Shown here: positions 34,471 to 45,857 of the stretch, one piece after another
Layout of the letters: each line of letters begins with the position of its first letter
Numbering within the stretch: the first letter of the stretch is position 1
DNA from: Ascoidea asiatica
Taxonomy: Eukaryota; Ascomycota; Saccharomycetes; Ascoideales; Ascoideaceae
Assembly (NCBI GenBank): GCA_001600695.1
Contig: BCKQ01000002.1
Coordinates: 1,364,001-1,428,000, forward strand
Reading direction: 5' to 3'
DNA: 64,000 nt
Notes under the pieces: model-generated
What the model was told of the DNA's origin: nothing
The model's database searches: none
What the model saw: the letters and a program-made list of their open reading frames with translations, nothing else
Position numbers and translations under genes: made by a program

Positions 34471-37400
34471 ATGAGACAACCAAATAATTTCTCAATAACA
34501 AATAATCGTGCTGTATTTTCAATCTCTCAAACTCTGTATGATAAAAAAGGTTTAGATTCTTCTAATGATAAAGTTTTAGTAAATTCTTTAAATAATTTAA
34601 CTTCTTTAGTTAGTACTTCTCCAAAAGTAAGAGATACTCTTTCAAATGATGGTGGTATTGAAAGATTAATAGACATTTTAAAAAATTCATATATTAATCA
34701 AATTGATAATTTCAATGATAATTTAAATTTCTTCAATTTATATCATTTGAATCATAATGATTTTTTATCTCCAAACTTCAACTCAATTTCAAATTCAAAT
34801 TCAGATTCAAATTCAAATGATTTATTTAATTTATCTATATTCGATGATGATTTTAATAAATTCAAAAATGAATTTAAATTATATATTCTAAAGTTCATAA
34901 ATAATAATAATCATAATGATATTACCAATAGTAATAATAATATTAATAAATCAATTGAAATATCTTTAAAATTTAATTCCTTTTATAAATTTTTAATCAA
35001 TTATCAATTTATGTTAACTCAATCCTTAAAAAGGAAATTAATTGAAAAAAAAATTTTAATTGGTTGGAAATGGACTTTAGCAATACAGGTTTTAGTTTTA
35101 TGTGGTACAAGAGGTAATGAACTAATTAGAAAAAAAATTGTTAAATCTGGTATAATTCCAATAATTACAACTGTTTTAGATAATTATTTATTTTTTAAAA
35201 ATAATATTTTAAAACAACAAAATTTAATTCAACAACAATTTTCAAATCAATCACAGTCTCAGTCTCAGTCTCAGACACAATCTCAATTTCAACCCACTAA
35301 TACCACCAATAATAATAATAGTAATAATAATAATAATAATGAAATTAATCAAAATTCAGAAAATTTTGTAGCTTTAACTGATTTACATAGAAGAAGAGAA
35401 GAATTATTAGAAAGAGTAAGAAATGCAAATAGAAATTATCATCCAAGAAATAATGTTTTGCCAATTCCAATTTCAATACCAAATAGATCAAGAAATAGAA
35501 CAAGATCCCCCTTAACCGAATTTTCGACTACTTCTACCACAATTTCATCTTCAATTTCATCTCCAATTCAAAATTCAAATATAAATCGTAACATAAATCA
35601 AAATCAAAATCTAAATCCAAACACAAATTCAATTACTCCTTCTCCTTCTCCTTATTTTTCTCCTCCTCTTTTAACTTCAATTCAATCAAATCAGCAAAAT
35701 AATTTAAATTTAAATAATATTTCACCAATTTTAAATACTTCAAATTTTGATTCAAATATAAATTCAACAAATATTCAATATTATAATAATTTATATATTG
35801 ATTTTTCAAAAATGTTAAATACAATAGATAAAACAAGATCAATTTTAAATAAAATTGATTTAACTTCTGATAATTCTAAAGATAAATTAAATTTCTTAAC
35901 AAATCTAGTTAAAAGTATACAAAATATGACTGAAATTGTAAATAATATCAATTCAAATCTAAAAAATTTAAATCTTTCAAAAAATAATTTAAATATAATC
36001 TCAAACCAATTTCATTCAAATAACTTAATACAAAATAATTTAATTAATCAATTAAATCAATTAAATCTATTTAATCAATTCAATAATGATAACAATAACA
36101 ATGATGACAATAGCAATAGCAATAGCAATAATAATAATAATAATAATAATAAGAATAATAGTAATAATGAAATTAGTGATCATGATAGTAATAAATCCAT
36201 CAATAAAAATGAAGAAAAAAATTTAGAAACAAGTCCAGATTCATATCCTAACTCCTTATCAGATTCTGTTCAATCAAATAGTATAGCTTCATTGTCTCAA
36301 GTATTGCCAAATTCTTTAAATTCAAACGAAGTTCTTCCTTCAAATCCTGCAACCAACTCATTATCAAATGTTAGATTAAATAATAATAATAATAAAAACA
36401 ATAATAGTAATAATAACAATACTAGTTTACTTGATACTTTAATAACAACTATGAATAACATTTCTAGTAAAAGTAATGAAAATTTACTTCAAGAAAAAAA
36501 ATCAAAAGAATCAATTCAAAATACCAATTTTATTGAAACCAGGTTGAAAAACAATAATTTAAAGTGTGTCCGTAATGAAGAAATTCCCATAGATTTACTT
36601 AATGTATCTTCCATTAATAAAGATTTAATATTCAAATTAAATAATTTTGGTGAAATAAATATAAGATGTGAGAAAAATTTAACTCATAGAGCCTATTGTT
36701 CTTTACTTATAAGAAGACTTTATATAATTAACAATATTCTTCAAGAAATATTCAATAATGATTCATGTTCTACGTTGAGTCTTAATGATAATGATTTCGG
36801 TAAGAAAGATTCATCTATACTACTGGACTTTAGAGGAAATGTTTCTTTTTCCTACTTTGATCCCTCCGATAATAACAATAATAATAACAATACTATTGAT
36901 AATTTCAATTCTGAAGTGCTTCATGACCAAGTGGAAAATCCTGAAATTATCCTGTATATTGACCACTTCATTCAATCAATAATCAGCTCAATTAATGAAA
37001 ACTTTAATACTACTTATTCTATTGATTCATCTTTTTTGGAAGATACTTCCGAAGAAAACCAAGATTCATTTATGAATCCAAATGATATACCTCTAGAAAA
37101 CTTTTTTTTCGAACGAGCGATAAAATATAACAGTGCAGAAGAAACAAATAATGATGCCTCAAAACAGCTCAAATCAAATATTTTCAACATCTTGAAAGAA
37201 AATGATTTTAGCTTATCTTCCAACAAGAATAGCATTGATTCAAATTTTGGAGAAAATAATCCCACTCAACCTTCAATTAACTCGGAGAATATTTCAAATA
37301 GAACTCAAACCACAATTGAGAATATTATCAATTCGTTTAACAGCAAGTCTCCCTCGAATAAATTATATTCATTTCCTAATATTTTTTCAAACAGTATAAG

Positions 37401-39456
37401 AGGAGTAGAAGAAAATTTGAGCAATAATGACAGTTTTTTCAATATAAGAAATAATACTACTAATTTAAATAATTTAAATTCTTCTTTATTGGAAAATATA
37501 ACCATCCGTAATTCTCATATAAACTCACTTGATGCAACAACAATGATTTCACCAAGAGAATTTTATAAGGGTAAAATCATTCCAAAGGATGATGACATTA
37601 TATGGTCTCTTCAATTATTAGCATTTATATCCAAGTACGCTTCTCTCAAAGATTATTTACAGTTTAGTTATATCGTTCCAAAGCTTTCTTTGAGGAATTA
37701 TCCGAATGGAAAAAATACTTACAATATGTATATCGATGACTTACAAAAAGGAGTTCTTGAAAGAGGAGATTGGCTTACTACTCGGAATATAGTATCTCAT
37801 CAACAGAAACAAAAGGTGGATAAATTTTTGAAGAATAGTTGGATCGGACATGAATTTTCTGAAGATGATATACTAGCACAGCGATTAGAACATTTAAAAA
37901 AACTCGATTTGGAGGAGAGTTTTACCGACGATTATACCGATAACTGTAAGTTTGAGGATATTGTTAATCTTGATTCTTCTGATGACAATACAATTCGGGA
38001 GTATAGCTGCAATCAAGCGAAATGTGAAATGAGACATGATGATGATTTGTTGGAACTATTCTATCTAATTTTTAAATATGAAGAATTTGAAAATATAAAA
38101 AATTCAAGACTAGTGAATAATAGAAGTGTGAAATGTCGGACTAATAGCTTACCTGGTGAAACAACTTTATCTAGCGATATTGATACAGAAGAAGATAATA
38201 GTATTAGTGATGATAACATAGGTCATATAACTCGTGTAATTATTTCTAATTTCTATAAGAGTGTGTCCCAAATCGAAAAAATTGATAACATGATGAAACT
38301 AAATATAAAAAATTTATCAAGGAAGTATGATGAAGTTGAAAGCATCTTAACTGAATTTGAAAATGATATTGATGATAAGGAAGCTTTTTTATTGTTTTAT
38401 GAAACAAACAAGATTTTGTTGCTAACTTTGATTGATGATTTATTCGTGAGAGTAACAAAAGAGTATGAGAAACGTTCTTCTAAATGGAAAAAATTGGAAT
38501 ATTATAAAACTAAAAAGGCTTTAATGAAAAGCAAATGGAATTATGATAATTATAATTTCGATGACAATGATTATTCGAAATTTCTTGAAGAAGGAAATTT
38601 AGAAGGCTTCCATGAGAATTTTTTACATCTTCCTTTTAATTATTCAAGATACCCCTTGGTGACTTCTGCAGTTAAAAATTACCATCATGAATCAATGCCG
38701 TCTGTTAATCATTTAACAGTTTATTTGAACAAGAAAAATTTCAAGAGAAGTCCTGATGATACATCACCTTTCTGTCGGGATATTAATAAAAAATCAGTAA
38801 TAGTTTCCAAGCATGATTTTGATTACTCTTCACTTCCATTGGACTTTGTTAATATATTTCCTCTTGTTGAAAAATTCACAAATAGGAGCCTTTTCAGTAC
38901 TGATTTTGGATATTGGGCAGATGTTATTATGAGGAACTCTTGTAGAAAAGATGATGTACGAGGTGGTGTTCGTCAATGCGCGTATTCTAGTTGTGGTAGA
39001 TGGGAAGCTCATCCAAGAGATTTTGCTAAATGTAGAAGATGTCGCAGAACCAAATATTGTTCCAAAAAGTGTCAGCAAGATGCTTGGCCTTATCATAGAC
39101 ACTGGTGTGCTCCTCCGAAATCAACTACTTCTTCAACTCCATCTTCTTCTAGTGCTGTAAATGACTCTAATGAAATTGCTACTGCAGTTTCAAGAGAATC
39201 AGTAATGACATCTGCACCAAATACTGCAGAAGCTTTTAACACTGCAAACATAAATCATCAACCATTCATTGGAACAGATGGTGTTCTGGGTATAGAAAAC
39301 GAGGGTGGAGATATCAATGAAATCGCAGAAATAAATCCCGAACAAAACGATATAAACAATGGTGATATGATACTGAATAATGAAGAAAATTCTAATTCAA
39401 ACATTCTAAATTTATTTAATAATGACCAGGAGACTGATAGGAGGAGGCAGCGATAG
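34471..39456 (+). CDS. MUB1: MYND zinc-finger protein Mub1
   Basis: Mub1 (SamB family) partners the E3 ligase Ubr2 in ubiquitination, notably of Rpn4, the proteasome-gene activator. The N-terminal family block is clear: AVFSISQTLYDKKGLDSS, LVNSLNNLTSLVSTSPKVRDTL, GGIERLIDIL, then KWTLAIQVLVLCGTRGNELIRKKIV and TTVLDNYLFF. The central part is expanded Asn/Ser-rich. A second conserved region includes DDIIWSLQLLAFISKYASLKDYL. The MYND finger is at nt 38977-39113, with Cys/His order CAYSSC, CRRC, YCSKKC, HRHWC. The protein is 1661 residues against about 620 in yeast as I recall; the growth is low-complexity insertion. Base composition and codon choice become less AT-extreme in the 3' half. Confidence 0.9.
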   Translation: MRQPNNFSITNNRAVFSISQTLYDKKGLDSSNDKVLVNSLNNLTSLVSTSPKVRDTLSNDGGIERLIDILKNSYINQIDNFNDNLNFFNLYHLNHNDFLSPNFNSISNSNSDSNSNDLFNLSIFDDDFNKFKNEFKLYILKFINNNNHNDITNSNNNINKSIEISLKFNSFYKFLINYQFMLTQSLKRKLIEKKILIGWKWTLAIQVLVLCGTRGNELIRKKIVKSGIIPIITTVLDNYLFFKNNILKQQNLIQQQFSNQSQSQSQSQTQSQFQPTNTTNNNNSNNNNNNEINQNSENFVALTDLHRRREELLERVRNANRNYHPRNNVLPIPISIPNRSRNRTRSPLTEFSTTSTTISSSISSPIQNSNINRNINQNQNLNPNTNSITPSPSPYFSPPLLTSIQSNQQNNLNLNNISPILNTSNFDSNINSTNIQYYNNLYIDFSKMLNTIDKTRSILNKIDLTSDNSKDKLNFLTNLVKSIQNMTEIVNNINSNLKNLNLSKNNLNIISNQFHSNNLIQNNLINQLNQLNLFNQFNNDNNNNDDNSNSNSNNNNNNNNKNNSNNEISDHDSNKSINKNEEKNLETSPDSYPNSLSDSVQSNSIASLSQVLPNSLNSNEVLPSNPATNSLSNVRLNNNNNKNNNSNNNNTSLLDTLITTMNNISSKSNENLLQEKKSKESIQNTNFIETRLKNNNLKCVRNEEIPIDLLNVSSINKDLIFKLNNFGEINIRCEKNLTHRAYCSLLIRRLYIINNILQEIFNNDSCSTLSLNDNDFGKKDSSILLDFRGNVSFSYFDPSDNNNNNNNTIDNFNSEVLHDQVENPEIILYIDHFIQSIISSINENFNTTYSIDSSFLEDTSEENQDSFMNPNDIPLENFFFERAIKYNSAEETNNDASKQLKSNIFNILKENDFSLSSNKNSIDSNFGENNPTQPSINSENISNRTQTTIENIINSFNSKSPSNKLYSFPNIFSNSIRGVEENLSNNDSFFNIRNNTTNLNNLNSSLLENITIRNSHINSLDATTMISPREFYKGKIIPKDDDIIWSLQLLAFISKYASLKDYLQFSYIVPKLSLRNYPNGKNTYNMYIDDLQKGVLERGDWLTTRNIVSHQQKQKVDKFLKNSWIGHEFSEDDILAQRLEHLKKLDLEESFTDDYTDNCKFEDIVNLDSSDDNTIREYSCNQAKCEMRHDDDLLELFYLIFKYEEFENIKNSRLVNNRSVKCRTNSLPGETTLSSDIDTEEDNSISDDNIGHITRVIISNFYKSVSQIEKIDNMMKLNIKNLSRKYDEVESILTEFENDIDDKEAFLLFYETNKILLLTLIDDLFVRVTKEYEKRSSKWKKLEYYKTKKALMKSKWNYDNYNFDDNDYSKFLEEGNLEGFHENFLHLPFNYSRYPLVTSAVKNYHHESMPSVNHLTVYLNKKNFKRSPDDTSPFCRDINKKSVIVSKHDFDYSSLPLDFVNIFPLVEKFTNRSLFSTDFGYWADVIMRNSCRKDDVRGGVRQCAYSSCGRWEAHPRDFAKCRRCRRTKYCSKKCQQDAWPYHRHWCAPPKSTTSSTPSSSSAVNDSNEIATAVSRESVMTSAPNTAEAFNTANINHQPFIGTDGVLGIENEGGDINEIAEINPEQNDINNGDMILNNEENSNSNILNLFNNDQETDRRRQR

Positions 39457-40595
39457 AAACCCTGAATGAAACCTCTTGTTAGCGAGCCGTCAATTATTGT
39501 TTTTCAAAAAATTATCCCTATTTGTTTTCTTAGGTAAATTACTTTTTATCAATTTACTTTTCGAATCCAACTTTTATTTTTGAGATGTTGCCTTTCGTAT
39601 TTATTTTCTATATCTCATTATATAAGGTCATTGATAATATAAAAACAATTATTATAATTAGACTATATTTTCTATGAAGTTATGAATATATTGCAGGTTT
39701 TTCAGTAAAAAAATAAAACCGTTGCTTAATTTCAAACTTTCATTATTGATGCTTGAAAAGCATTTTATGAAATAATTCTCTTTTGAAAGCATTGCTGATA
39801 TTAAAGAATTCTAGGAAGTAATATCAAAATGTGTAGCAAAAAGATAATATTTCATTTGAAACTGATTAAACAAATGGCTTAAATTTAATTCGAATGGTAT
39901 TTTACTGCATTCGGTTCAAATATACTGTATATTTGAAGGACAGAACTTTTAATTGTAATGGGATTACATAGTTTCAAAGACAGTTTTATAGAACAATTTT
40001 TTGATTCCTGATTGATTTCTGATAATACTATATTTCTTTAACCCTTTCTTTGATAAATTGAAAAAAAGTTTGTGAATTGTTTTATAAATCATTTTTTGTA
40101 AAAAAAACTTCTTGACAAGGGTTTTTGAAAAAAATGTAGGATTCCGAGTAGAAAGCAATTATGAAATGCCGAAGTACTTCTATTGGATGTTCAAATTCTT
40201 GTTACCGACTTATATTTGCGTAATTTAAAGGATACCTGCGTCAATAAATAATTTACAAAATGATTTCAAATGCCGAAAATTTGTTATTTATATTTATTAA
40301 TAAGTTATATAAGATATTTAAGATATAACTCTTATAAAACATTGATATTATATTGAAATGAATAAAAATTATCAATATATTAAGGACCCTAAGAAAAATC
40401 AAGAATGTAACTTTTCTATTCCAAACCATCTCTAATACTAACTGTCTGTCAATAACTTATTAGAATATAAGTAAAAACATATGAAAATTTGTTAAATAGA
40501 AGAAATAACAAAAGTAACAGAAGTTTTCTTTAATATTATTTAAAAAATTAGTATATATTATTAAAAATATTTTTTTAATAATTTTTTTTTCCCCA
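39457..40595. other. Convergent intergenic region MUB1/MFS transporter
   Basis: About 1.1 kb between two stop codons. It is AT-rich with no supported gene. A 64-codon frame on the minus strand at 39964-40158 has no recognisable features. Confidence 0.65.
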
Positions 40596-42257
40596 TTATC
40601 TTTCTAATATTTCTAAATCTGGTTGAAATTCAAATTGATTTTGAGTATTAGTTTGAATATTATTTTCAAATTCATTATTAATTTGATTTTCATCTTTAGA
40701 TTTAACTTTAATTGTTAAAGATAAACAAAAAGCAGAAAATATAAAAAAAAACATGATATAAAAACAAGTTGAAGGATAATTTTCAACAGTTAAAGAATAT
40801 ATGAATAAATACATTGAAGGTATAATTACCATACATAAACCTCTAATTAAAGTTATTGCACCAAAAATTTCACCAGTTTTATTAATATTATTTAAATCTT
40901 GTTTAAGATATTTAATTATAGTACCATGAATTGTTGGAGTTATTACAGAACTTAAACCACTAAAAGAAGCAGAGAAATAAAAAATAAAATTATAATTTGA
41001 AAAAATTATAATTAATAATATTGATAAAGTAGTAATAAAAGTACAAATTTTTATAATTGTATAATCAATAAAATCAATAGAATTTATAAAAACTTTAAAA
41101 TTTAAAATTTTTTTTAAAAAAATTAAAAAATATGGTAAAAAAATAATTAAGAATATAATTCTTGAGATTCCAGTAATTGAAATATAATAACCAATTTGAA
41201 TTGAATTCCAATTTAATTTATAAGTTGTGAATAATATTAAAAAAATCACACCAGCTGATAAAGTTGCAGTATTTAATAAATCTATTATTATTAATTTTAT
41301 TACAATTATTTTTGTTTTTTTATGTTTTGAATTAAGTAATTTAATTGATTCAAAGATTTTTAAAATATTTTTAAATTTATTTAATAAAGTATTATCAGAT
41401 GAATTTTGTTGATGAATTTGTTGATTTTGTTGAAATTGAATAGAATTTTTTAAAATATTTTGATTTGATTCAGGTAAGAAAAAAAAAATGAAAATAAGAG
41501 TAAATAAAGTTAAAATTATATCAATATAACAAGGTAAATAATTTGAATTAAAAGTATTAATTAAAATAGTTGAAATTAAAGGACCAATTGCAAAACCAGA
41601 ATAAAAAGAAGCTAAAATTAAACCAAGATAATAAACTCTATGAATTGGATTTGTGATATCAATAATATAACTATTTGATAAACCTAAGATTAATAAAATT
41701 CCACCACCAAAACTTTCTATAATTCTAGTTAAAATAATTAAATTAAAATGAAAAGAGATTATAGAATTTGGTAATAAAAAAAAAAAAGAAAAAATTTTTG
41801 AAATTAAATAAATTATAATTGATAATAAAATTATTGGTTTTCTACCATAATAATCAGATAATTTACCTAATTTTCCAGAAACCATTACAGATATTGAAGA
41901 CATTAATAAAGTTGAAATTGATTCTAATTTTGAAATAAGTTTTTGAGCTTCAGTTTTATTACAATTATTATTTGAAATTGAAATTTTTGAACAAATTTTT
42001 TGTAATAAAAGACCAATTCTTGGAGAAATTGATAAACCAGAAGAAATGAAAAATAAAATTAATGAAAAACATAATAAAAATACATTTTTTTTAATTTCTT
42101 TATCAGATAAATTATTATTATTATTATTATTATTATTAGTGGTAGTATTATTATTAGTATTATGAGTTGAATCTTGACCTAAATCTGTATCAGTATCACT
42201 TAATAATGGAGTTTCATGAGTATCAATTGAGTTATTTTTTTTATAAAAGGGAATCAT
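40596..42257 (-). CDS. Major facilitator superfamily transporter, substrate unknown
   Basis: A 553-residue membrane protein with about 12 hydrophobic segments. The first is at about residues 55-80; the MFS motif A between TM2 and TM3 is present as GKLSDYYGRKPIIL (about 130-143). Central loop residues about 265-290 are Gln/Asn-rich. The cytosolic N-terminus has ETPLLSDTD, an acidic dileucine-like motif used by some yeast vacuolar membrane proteins. This resembles the drug:H+ antiporter or TetA-like MFS branch and the uncharacterised vacuolar yeast MFS proteins, but the substrate cannot be read from sequence. The start codon is the first ATG of the frame. Confidence 0.85.
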   Translation of the reverse strand: MIPFYKKNNSIDTHETPLLSDTDTDLGQDSTHNTNNNTTTNNNNNNNNNLSDKEIKKNVFLLCFSLILFFISSGLSISPRIGLLLQKICSKISISNNNCNKTEAQKLISKLESISTLLMSSISVMVSGKLGKLSDYYGRKPIILLSIIIYLISKIFSFFFLLPNSIISFHFNLIILTRIIESFGGGILLILGLSNSYIIDITNPIHRVYYLGLILASFYSGFAIGPLISTILINTFNSNYLPCYIDIILTLFTLIFIFFFLPESNQNILKNSIQFQQNQQIHQQNSSDNTLLNKFKNILKIFESIKLLNSKHKKTKIIVIKLIIIDLLNTATLSAGVIFLILFTTYKLNWNSIQIGYYISITGISRIIFLIIFLPYFLIFLKKILNFKVFINSIDFIDYTIIKICTFITTLSILLIIIFSNYNFIFYFSASFSGLSSVITPTIHGTIIKYLKQDLNNINKTGEIFGAITLIRGLCMVIIPSMYLFIYSLTVENYPSTCFYIMFFFIFSAFCLSLTIKVKSKDENQINNEFENNIQTNTQNQFEFQPDLEILER

Positions 42258-44625
42258 TTTTAAAATGTTTTTTTAATTTATTTAAATGATAAATAAATGA
42301 ATTTACATCACATAAAAGTGATAATAATATAATTTTAAAATATATTTTTTATATTTTTTATATTTTTTATGTCTTTTATATTCTTAATTAGTCTTTTTGA
42401 AATAGGTTTTAGTGTATATTTGTCTGAGAGCAGGGCTTGAACAGAGTATAGCAGCTTCTTCGCTCGGAGCCTGGGCTTAAGACCGGAACCACTGACAAAA
42501 CAAGAGCTTATCAGGCCGTGATAAGAAACAAGGAACAAAGGAGTCGGGCACCAGATCAGCGGTACTCCTCGCCGCTCTCAGATCTGTTGACAGAAATGCT
42601 TCAACAATCATTTCGGAGACCAGCATGATATATGATATATAAAGAGATATTGAAACAGCATTAGTAAGCACACCAGCCAGATTATCAACTATAAGTATAC
42701 AATATGTATTTGATCACGTGAAATACTGTTAAGCTATATTTCAAAAGATTTATTCGTCTTCTTGGAGAGTCACTTTTAGATAAATTCAACTTGATTTAAC
42801 TTAACTTAATTTATAATTTCTCTTTAATTATAAACAGAGAAATTTGTTTCATAATGATAACTACTCTAGGAATACATATTAATAAAAATTTTCATTTTTT
42901 TCATCAAGAGTCTAATAAACTGCATTACTTTTATATATACACTTTTATATCTTTATTGATTATTTTAAAAATAATTAAACTTGAAATCAAATCAAAAATG
43001 TCAATGAAGTAAATTAAATCTAAGAATCTGAGTTAAGTTTCCTGTATTTCCTAATTGGGATCCCACAACACGTAATTCAATGATTTCTATTAAATCCTAT
43101 TTGAAAGACTATTATTTATTGGTATTTTAATAAAATATTGATTTCATTTTATTTCATACGCGCATTTGAATCTATTTACAAAGGAGTAACGTTAAAGGGT
43201 GAAATTAAATCAAAGGCGGAAGTTGAAAGAATGAATGAATGAATGAATATTTTTTATATAATTGAGAGGAAATACAGTATGTGGAAATTTGTAAAAAGAA
43301 TTAGTTTAGGTGATTGTGATTAATTATTTACCTTTTTTGAAAATAATGATTACCAAATTGAATTAGAATTAATTTCAATAATTAACAAGTATTGAAGAAT
43401 TCTCTTTAATGCTTAATTTTTTTTTTCAAACATTGGTACTTTTAATAACGGTGATTTAATCTTTTGGTCTCAAAATCAGATGTTTATGAATCAGTTTTTG
43501 AAATAATAATATTAAAATAATAATATTAAATAATAATATTAAATAATAATATTAAATAATAATATTTTTTAAAAAGAATGTTCTCAAGGCTTGCGGCTTG
43601 TTTTTACGAATTGCTAAAGTTAACGTTGGGAACCGTAGCAGTGGCACCAATCCTCCTACTTTCCATTGCTAATTTAGGAAACCTCCCACAGCCTTGGCTC
43701 AAATCAACTGTTTGATTAACATGAAATTTTTGGGGTATGCCATCCTTTTTGGACTGATGCACGTATCTCTACACCAAGCCACATTTATTTACTTTCATTT
43801 CATTTAAATATATAAATAAATTGTCTTGTTTGAAATTGTAACTAAAGTGATGAGTTCCTATTAATTAAAAAAAAAACCCCTTAAACTTCACAACATTTTA
43901 ATATTCTTAAAAATCATTCAAATCATTCAAATGGCTTTGCAAAGTTTCTTTTTAAAGAAGTAATTGCACGAGATCATTCCACTTTTTTAAGATTCAAAAG
44001 AAATATATATCAAAATAGAAATTTTTCATTATTCAACTCAGCCACGTGTTTGCCGTAAACTCAAAAGAGCCAACAAAAAATGCAACCTGCGAGCAAGTTA
44101 TTTTTAGATTGGCGGATTAACAATAAAAGCTTGTTCTGTAGCCTGCTGCAGAGGAGCGTCTGCGGGTGTGCCAGTTCCGCTGTTTGCACCGACACCAGCG
44201 CCAGAACAAAGTCACCACCAATCAATCTCAACCAGCATAAATTTGTGCTCACTCCAGAAATAGAAAAGAAAAAACAAAAAACAAACAAGAAACAAGAAAC
44301 AACAAAAGTGAAAATAGTCGACTTTTTCTTATTTCAAACTCTTACCCGTTTCTTCTTCTCAACACTATTTAATTAAAAGCTTTTCCTACACTTTTAAAAC
44401 AATTCTATTTATTCTTTTCTTCTTTCTTTCTTTCTTTCTCTACGATTAAATCAATTTAATTATCTAACCACATACATTCGCTTATATCTCAATTAAATAT
44501 ATAAATTTACATCACTCCTTTGTTCTTTTTTAAATCAATTTAATAAAAAACTAATTAATTTTAACAATTAAATCAAGTCAAATAAAATAAATCTATCAAT
44601 CAATTAACCAATATCTTTTTTAAAA
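42258..44625. other. Long intergenic region upstream of CCW12
   Basis: About 2.4 kb between the MFS gene start and CCW12. Mostly AT-rich with three GC-richer islands: about 42415-42620 (hairpins, see separate entry), about 43575-43790, and about 44060-44240. CACGTG occurs at 42715-42720 (as ATCACGTGA) and at 44043-44048. AATAATATT repeats lie at 43505-43566. Small frames through the islands do not resemble proteins. CCW12-type genes in yeast have long strong promoters, which may account for part of this. Confidence 0.65.
42420..42590. other. Candidate structured RNA or hairpin island
   Basis: Three nested or adjacent pairings: TCTGAGAGC near 42422-42430 is complementary to GCTCTCAGA at 42574-42582; CTTATCA (42507-42513) and TGATAAG (42519-42525) form a perfect 7-bp hairpin with loop GGCCG; CAGATCAGCGG (42552-42562) pairs with CCGCT (42572-42576) and GATCTG (42581-42586) around a CTCA bulge. 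The last competes with the first. GC content is well above the flanks, and no ORF here is credible. Strand unknown. Confidence 0.4.
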
Positions 44626-45012
44626 ATGCAATTTTCAAAAATTTTATTAACCGCTATTTCAATTACCGTTGCTTCTGCAGGTTATGTTAATGTCACTGTT
44701 TCTGATATTGCAACTACTGTTATTACCATTACTTCATGTTCTGGTCATTCTGTTTGTACTGAAGTTCCAATTACTACTGGTGTAACTACTGTTACTGAAA
44801 CTGTTAAAGGTGAAGAAACTATTTACACAACTTATTGTCCATTAACTGCAACTTCAAAAGCTCCAGTTGAAACTTCTTCTGCTTCTGTTGTTGAAGTTTC
44901 TTCTTCTACTGCTAATTCAACTACTCCAGAAGTTGCAACTGCTAATTCTGCCAATAAAATCGCTTTAGGTTTTGGTTCAATTGCTGCTGGTGCTGCTTTA
45001 TTCTTATTATAA
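44626..45012 (+). CDS. CCW12: GPI-anchored cell-wall mannoprotein of the Ccw12 type
   Basis: A small, secreted, Ser/Thr-rich, GPI-anchored structural protein of the cell wall. The 128 residues have a signal peptide at about 1-18 ([18 protein letters not shown]), N-glycosylation sites NVTV and NSTT, and the Ccw12 core [19 protein letters not shown] and [10 protein letters not shown], which matches TLVTITSCEDHVCSETV and TQYTTWCPLT in yeast Ccw12. A Ser/Thr-rich stalk follows, then a hydrophobic C-terminus ([17 protein letters not shown]) with the GPI site near NSANK. Yeast Ccw12 is 133 residues. Codons include more GCT, ACT, GTT and TCT than in neighbouring genes, as expected for high expression. 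Confidence 0.88.
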   Translation: MQFSKILLTAISITVASAGYVNVTVSDIATTVITITSCSGHSVCTEVPITTGVTTVTETVKGEETIYTTYCPLTATSKAPVETSSASVVEVSSSTANSTTPEVATANSANKIALGFGSIAAGAALFLL

Positions 45013-45580
45013 GTTTAATATTTATAATAAAAATGAATTTCATTAAATAATTATATATATATATATATATAAAATTTAATTTTCTTGAAATATTCAAGGT
45101 TCTTCATTTTATGAATACCTTTTTTTTTTTTTATCTGATAAAATAATTTTTNTTTTTTTTTTTTTTATAATTTAATCAATATCTCTTATTGTTTACTTAA
45201 AATTTTGTAGTTCAAAAACATTTGAAAATTGATAGACGAATTTATATCTTTAAGTTTTAATTTATAATCTGCATAATAAAAATATTATTCTCATCAATTC
45301 ATTTAAGCCCACAATTCTTACGATTTTAATACAATAAATTGTAACTAAATTACTAAATTACTAAATTACTAAATTACTAAATTATTACTTATTCTTAAAA
45401 AATATCTTTTGTTTACTTTATGTAAATAATTCCTATTTTAGTCCATTATTTTTTTTTCAATGTAAACATTCTTTTGAAAAATTTTAAAAAAAAAAAATTT
45501 TAAAAAACCGTGTCAAATTTAATCACGTGCCCTATACCCGAAGTTACAAACTACATTTAAACCTAAAACCCATAAAAGTC
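45013..45580. other. Intergenic CCW12 to tRNA-Pro
   Basis: AT-rich 3' flank of CCW12 with a TA repeat near 45050-45070, T-tracts with an ambiguous base at 45152, an 8-bp tandem repeat at 45344-45383, and CACGTG at 45524-45529 about 50 bp before the tRNA. I see no gene. Confidence 0.7.
45344..45383. repeat. 8-bp tandem repeat ACTAAATT
   Basis: Five units starting at 45344, 45352, 45360, 45368 and 45376. Intergenic, with no apparent function. Confidence 0.9.
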
Positions 45581-45652
45581 GGCCGTGTGGTCTAGTGGTA
45601 TGATTCCTGCTTTGGGTGCAGGAGGCCCTGGGTTCAATTCCCAGCTCGGCCC
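45581..45652 (+). tRNA. tRNA-Pro(UGG)
   Basis: A 72-nt intronless tRNA. The acceptor stem is GGCCGTG pairing CTCGGCC, with a T-T apposition at pair 6-67 that I recall also in yeast tRNA-Pro. The A box TGGTCTAGTGG and B box GGTTCAATTCC are perfect. The anticodon stem CCTGC/GCAGG (45606-45610 and 45618-45622) closes loop TTTGGGT; the anticodon TGG is at 45613-45615. A T-rich stretch (TTCTTTTC) directly after position 45652 serves as the Pol III terminator. It would read CCA and other Pro codons by wobble. Confidence 0.97.
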
Positions 45653-45857
45653 TTCTTTTCTGTTGTTCTACAACATTAATTTATTTAATCGAATTAATCA
45701 TATAACTTTTTTTTTTTTTTTTTTATTTNTTTGATTTCAACATATTTTGAAAAGTTCTTCACATTTACATATTTATTCATTGTTTTATTAATTTATATAT
45801 ATTATATATATATTCATATACTTATTCATCCATTCATTCGTTCAATTTATCAATAAA

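Noticed and set aside
40255-40280. CDEIII-like TGCCGAAAA
   Set aside because: Does not match the conserved CDEIII palindrome and has no CDEI at about 90-120 bp.
42710-42800. Point centromere starting at ATCACGTG
   Set aside because: CDEI-like octamer present, but no CDEIII (TCCGAA core) follows at the expected distance.
44061-44376. Short frames on both strands upstream of CCW12
   Set aside because: Overlapping on opposite strands in a GC island with no family features.
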